A stretch of 64,000 nucleotides of DNA from NCBI RefSeq assembly GCF_022899935.1, contig NZ_JALJCJ010000008.1, positions 186,001 to 250,000 of the forward strand, written 5' to 3'. How positions within the stretch are numbered: the stretch's first letter is position 1; each line of letters begins with the position of its first letter. The position numbers and the translations under genes are program-made. Shown here piece by piece: positions 61,110 to 64,000 of this stretch. Under the pieces are notes generated by a model. It had not been told where the DNA came from and did not search any database. It saw only the letters and a list, made by a program, of their open reading frames with translations. Source of the DNA: Shinella curvata (GTDB lineage Bacteria > Pseudomonadota > Alphaproteobacteria > Rhizobiales > Rhizobiaceae).

Positions 61110-61886
61110 ATGAGCAAGGCAATTGATTGCGCCTACACGCTCGAGGGGCAGGGACCCGCTCTCTTCCTGGTCCACGGCATCGGTGCACGCAAGACCGGCT
61201 GGGCGAAGATCGTCGAACAGCTGAAGGATCAGTTCACCTGCATTTCCTATGACCTGCGCGGCCATGGGGACTCGCCACTTCCCGAGGGCCGCTTTGGGCT
61301 TAATGACCTGGTTGACGACCTGGAAGCGTTACGTGCCAGGCTCGGTATCGAGAAGGCGCATTTCGCCGGCCACTCGCTGGGCGGCATGATAGGCCCTGCC
61401 TATGCTCGTCGCTATCCCGAGCGCGTCCTTTCCCTCGGCCTGCTGTCGACGGCGGCTTTCCGCACCGAGGACGACAGTTCCAAGGTGAAAGCAGTGGTAA
61501 CGGCGATGCGCGACAAGGGGATCCCACAGATCCTCGACACGCTGACGGCGCGCTGGTTCACCGACGATTTCGCGGCCGCCCGGCCGGATGTCATCGAATG
61601 GCGCAAGAAGCAGGTCATCGATACCGACGGGGACGTGTTCCTCAACGTGTTCGACATCTATGCGGAGACCGAAATGAGCCCGTGGCTGCATGAGGTGACC
61701 GCACCATCGCTTGTGCTGACAGGCGAGCTGGATGGCGGTTGCAATCCGCGTCTCAACACGCAGATCGCCGAAGCGATGCCGAATTCCGAACTGGTCATCC
61801 TCGATGGTCTCAAGCACGCCATCCTGATCGAGGCGTCGGAGCGGGTCGGCCCGTCGATGAAGGCCTTTCTGCAGAAGCAGATCTGA
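61110..61886 (+). CDS. Alpha/beta-fold hydrolase
   Basis: A 258-residue hydrolase. The oxyanion motif VHGIG is near residue 21, the nucleophile elbow GHSLGG near 90, the acidic member near TGELDGGCNPR and the catalytic His in DGLKHAILIEASE near 240. It looks like enol-lactonase or RutD-type hydrolases. ATG at 61110 lies 11 bp after the tautomerase stop. It likely hydrolyses an ester, lactone, or carbamate-type product of the monooxygenase. Confidence 0.9.
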   Translation: MSKAIDCAYTLEGQGPALFLVHGIGARKTGWAKIVEQLKDQFTCISYDLRGHGDSPLPEGRFGLNDLVDDLEALRARLGIEKAHFAGHSLGGMIGPAYARRYPERVLSLGLLSTAAFRTEDDSSKVKAVVTAMRDKGIPQILDTLTARWFTDDFAAARPDVIEWRKKQVIDTDGDVFLNVFDIYAETEMSPWLHEVTAPSLVLTGELDGGCNPRLNTQIAEAMPNSELVILDGLKHAILIEASERVGPSMKAFLQKQI

Positions 61887-61956
61887 CGACGGCAAGCTGC
61901 GCATGCAGCGCCATGCGCAGCCTTTTGAAATGCGACAAGTGTGAACGGACCCGGTC

Positions 61957-62910
61957 ATGCGCAACATTCTCGTTCTCATCGCCAACCGGCTCGCGACCGG
62001 CATGCTCACGCTCTGGATCGTGTCACTTATCATCTTTCTCGGTGTGTCGGCATTACCCGGTGACATCGCAACGGAGGTGCTGGGCCAGAGCGCGTCACCC
62101 GAAACGATTGTGGCTTTCCGCACCCGGCTTGGCCTGGACCTCCCGTTGCACGAGCGCTATTTTGCCTGGGTCTCCGACATTCTTCATGGAGATTTCGGCA
62201 TATCGCTCGCCAATCACCGGCCGATCGGCGAGTTGGTCTTTGGCCGCCTGTCGAGTACGGTTGATCTTGCGGTTCTGGCGGCTATCATGGCCGTGCCTCT
62301 CGCGCTCGGTCTGGGCATTCTAGCCGCGCTCTACCGCAATGGCGCGTTCGATCGGGCGATCAACCTGCTGACGCTGACCTCGGTCTCCTTCCCCGAGTTC
62401 TTCGTTGCCTATGTGCTGATCCTCTTCCTTTCGGTGAAAGCGGGCCTGCTGCCGAGTCTCGCCGGATTTAGCGGCGGCACGGTTCTCGGCCGTATCGAAG
62501 GCATGGTCCTGCCCGCCTTGACGCTGACACTGGTCGTGGTGGCGCACATGATGCGCATGACGCGCGCGGCGCTCATCGGCGTGCTCGCGAGTCCCTACAT
62601 TGAGATGGCGAAGCTGAAAGGTGTTTCTCCGATCGGCATCGTCACACGCCATGCCCTGCCGAATGCGCTTGGGCCGATTATCAATGTAGTGGTGCTGAAC
62701 CTTGCCTACCTGGTCGTCGGCGTGGTCGTTGTGGAAGTCGTCTTCGTCTATCCCGGCCTCGGCCAGTTGATGGTCGACAGTGTTCAGAAGCGCGACATCC
62801 CCGTGGTGCAGGCGTGCAGCCTGATCTTCGCCGCGACTTACATTGTCCTCAATCTGACGGCCGACATTCTAGCTACGGTGACAAATCCACGTCTGTTGCA
62901 TCGCCGATGA
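61957..62910 (+). CDS. Dipeptide/oligopeptide-type ABC transporter permease (DppB-like)
   Basis: A 317-residue permease with about six helices. The first helix is at residues 10-30, a large periplasmic loop follows, and the EAA-type loop EMAKLKGVSPIGIVTRHALP lies near 208. It is the first channel subunit for the family 5 receptor encoded at the start of the operon, 70 bp after the hydrolase. Although the class is named for peptides, members also carry many small organic compounds. Confidence 0.92.
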   Translation: MRNILVLIANRLATGMLTLWIVSLIIFLGVSALPGDIATEVLGQSASPETIVAFRTRLGLDLPLHERYFAWVSDILHGDFGISLANHRPIGELVFGRLSSTVDLAVLAAIMAVPLALGLGILAALYRNGAFDRAINLLTLTSVSFPEFFVAYVLILFLSVKAGLLPSLAGFSGGTVLGRIEGMVLPALTLTLVVVAHMMRMTRAALIGVLASPYIEMAKLKGVSPIGIVTRHALPNALGPIINVVVLNLAYLVVGVVVVEVVFVYPGLGQLMVDSVQKRDIPVVQACSLIFAATYIVLNLTADILATVTNPRLLHRR

Positions 62911-62947
62911 AATGCCGGAAAACCATGCTTCTTCCAAGGAACCGTCC

Positions 62948-63835
62948 ATGACTCCACTTGCGCGCAGCGCCGCCGGACCGTCCGCCACAGGGTGGCGGCC
63001 TTCTTTCGCCTGGATGAAGGTACTCGCGGCAGCGCCGCTGAGCGCCAAACTCGGTCTCTTCATCGTCGCCTCCTATGTTGCGGTAGCCATCTCGGCCCCC
63101 TGGGTCAGCCCCTATGGCGAGGCGGAAATCGTCGGATCGCAATTCGAACCATGGAGCGCGAGGTTCTTGCTTGGGACGGACAATCTCGGTCGCGACATGC
63201 TGACCAGGCTGGTATACGGCGCGCGGAACACAGTCGGTATCGCGTTTGCATCGACATTGCTTGCCTTTGCGGTTGGCGGCGTGCTCGGCATCTTTTCCGC
63301 TGTGGCGGGTGGGTGGCCGGATCATCTGCTGTCGCGCGCGATCGACGTGCTCATGGCGATACCGCAGCTGATCTTCTCCATGTTCCTGCTGACGATCTTC
63401 GGTATGTCCGTGCCGGTCTTGATCGCCGTCATCGCACTGGTCGATTCCACGCGTGTCTTTCGTTTGGCGCGGGCGCTCGCCATGAATGTCGTGACGATGG
63501 ACTATATCGACGTGGCGCGACTGCGCGGCGAGAGCCGCCTCTGGATCATGCGCCGCGAGATCCTGCCGAACATTCTATCGCCGCTCGTTGCCGAGTTCGG
63601 CCTGCGTTTCTGCTTCGTGTTTCTGATGATCAGCGCGTTGAGCTTCCTTGGCCTCGGCATACAGCCGCCGACGGCGGACTGGGGCTCCATGGTGCGCGAC
63701 AACGCAACGCTCATCACATATGGCGACGTCACCCCCTTGCTGCCGGCCGGCGCAATCGCCGTGCTGACGATCGGCATCAATTATCTCATCGACTGGTTCC
63801 TCGACAAATCGAGCGGCCTGCGGGAAGGACAGTGA
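62948..63835 (+). CDS. Dipeptide/oligopeptide-type ABC transporter permease (DppC-like)
   Basis: About 295 residues from ATG at 62948, which has AAGGA 6 nt upstream; an in-frame ATG at 62912 is possible. It has the DppC-type N-terminal helix, the LGTDNLGRDMLTRLVYGAR motif near residue 75 and the EAA loop DVARLRGESRLWIMRREILP near 190. It pairs with the preceding permease. Confidence 0.92.
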   Translation: MTPLARSAAGPSATGWRPSFAWMKVLAAAPLSAKLGLFIVASYVAVAISAPWVSPYGEAEIVGSQFEPWSARFLLGTDNLGRDMLTRLVYGARNTVGIAFASTLLAFAVGGVLGIFSAVAGGWPDHLLSRAIDVLMAIPQLIFSMFLLTIFGMSVPVLIAVIALVDSTRVFRLARALAMNVVTMDYIDVARLRGESRLWIMRREILPNILSPLVAEFGLRFCFVFLMISALSFLGLGIQPPTADWGSMVRDNATLITYGDVTPLLPAGAIAVLTIGINYLIDWFLDKSSGLREGQ

Positions 63836-63842
63836 GGGTCAC

Positions 63843-64000
63843 ATGATGAAACCAGGCATTCTTCTCGATGTGAGCGGTCTGAGAATCGAAGGCGAAAGCG
63901 GCGGGCAGTGGCAGGAAATCGTCAAAGGCGTCTCCTTCCAGCTTGATCGTGGCGAAGTGCTCGGCCTCATCGGAGAATCCGGCGCCGGGAAATCGACCAT
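63843..64000 (+). CDS. ABC transporter ATPase, DppD/OppD type (5' end only)
   Basis: Only the first 52 codons are in the window. They include LLDVSGLRIEG, VKGVSFQLDRGEVLGLIGES and the Walker A start GESGAGKST near residue 45, which is cut by the right edge. It follows the DppC-like gene by 7 bp and would power the importer. A second ATPase domain or gene probably follows outside the window. Confidence 0.88.
   Translation, partial: MMKPGILLDVSGLRIEGESGGQWQEIVKGVSFQLDRGEVLGLIGESGAGKST

Overview
The window looks like an accessory, catabolic stretch of a GC-rich alphaproteobacterial genome, most likely Rhizobiales (Rhizobium/Agrobacterium/Shinella/Ensifer type). This rests on dense ABC importer operons, split sugar pathways, Tat-exported family 5 binding proteins and GntR/LysR/LacI/MarR/TetR/MocR regulators. 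The exact genus cannot be told from sequence alone. I see no rRNA, intact tRNA, CRISPR array, insertion sequence or replication gene. A megaplasmid or chromid island would fit but is not shown.

Layout. 1-7626 (minus): a nucleoside uptake and cleavage operon (BMP-family binding protein, double-NBD ATPase, two permeases, two nucleoside hydrolases), followed by a MalK/UgpC-type ATPase cut by the left edge. 7900-9077 (plus): two tandem DUF1185 genes. 9153-11616 (minus): an isochorismatase-fold amidase, a MarR regulator and an enamidase-like amidohydrolase. 11891-18914 (plus): a sugar ABC operon (binding protein, two permeases, no ATPase) with a TIM-barrel isomerase, a Gfo/Idh/MocA dehydrogenase, an NAD epimerase/dehydrogenase and an SDR.

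19561-35664: a sugar or polyol cluster built from five transcripts (SSADH, GMC oxidoreductase and GntR regulator; ALDH and Fe-ADH; split transketolase; ribose-type ABC importer; AroE-like and GldA-like dehydrogenases with an SDR and an MDR). An AT-rich near-palindrome, ATATATCATRTAT, recurs at its promoter regions and nowhere else that I noticed, so these genes probably form one GntR regulon. It has no sugar kinase, and its AroE-like enzyme has lost the shikimate-binding residues.

35665-38082: decayed gene pieces, then a divergent LysR/SDR pair. 38458-45409: a LacI regulator and a second nucleoside operon (BMP protein, ATPase, two permeases, nucleoside hydrolase). 45609-49758: a phosphodiesterase/phosphatase-like enzyme, a binding protein without permeases, and a divergent MocR regulator.

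50199-64000: the most interesting part. It holds a LysR regulator, a ProVWX-type importer with a luciferase-like monooxygenase (LLM), a TetR regulator, and an operon of a family 5 binding protein, a flavin reductase fused to a degenerate Nudix domain, a second LLM, a 4-oxalocrotonate-type tautomerase, an alpha/beta hydrolase and Dpp-type ABC components running off the right edge. Two nearly identical pairs of 12-bp operators (GTACrkmTGTAC) lie at 50210-50244 and 56973-57008. The gene set suggests import of an organic compound, FMNH2-dependent oxygenation, then tautomerisation and hydrolysis, similar in logic to the Rut pyrimidine pathway. The substrate is unknown.
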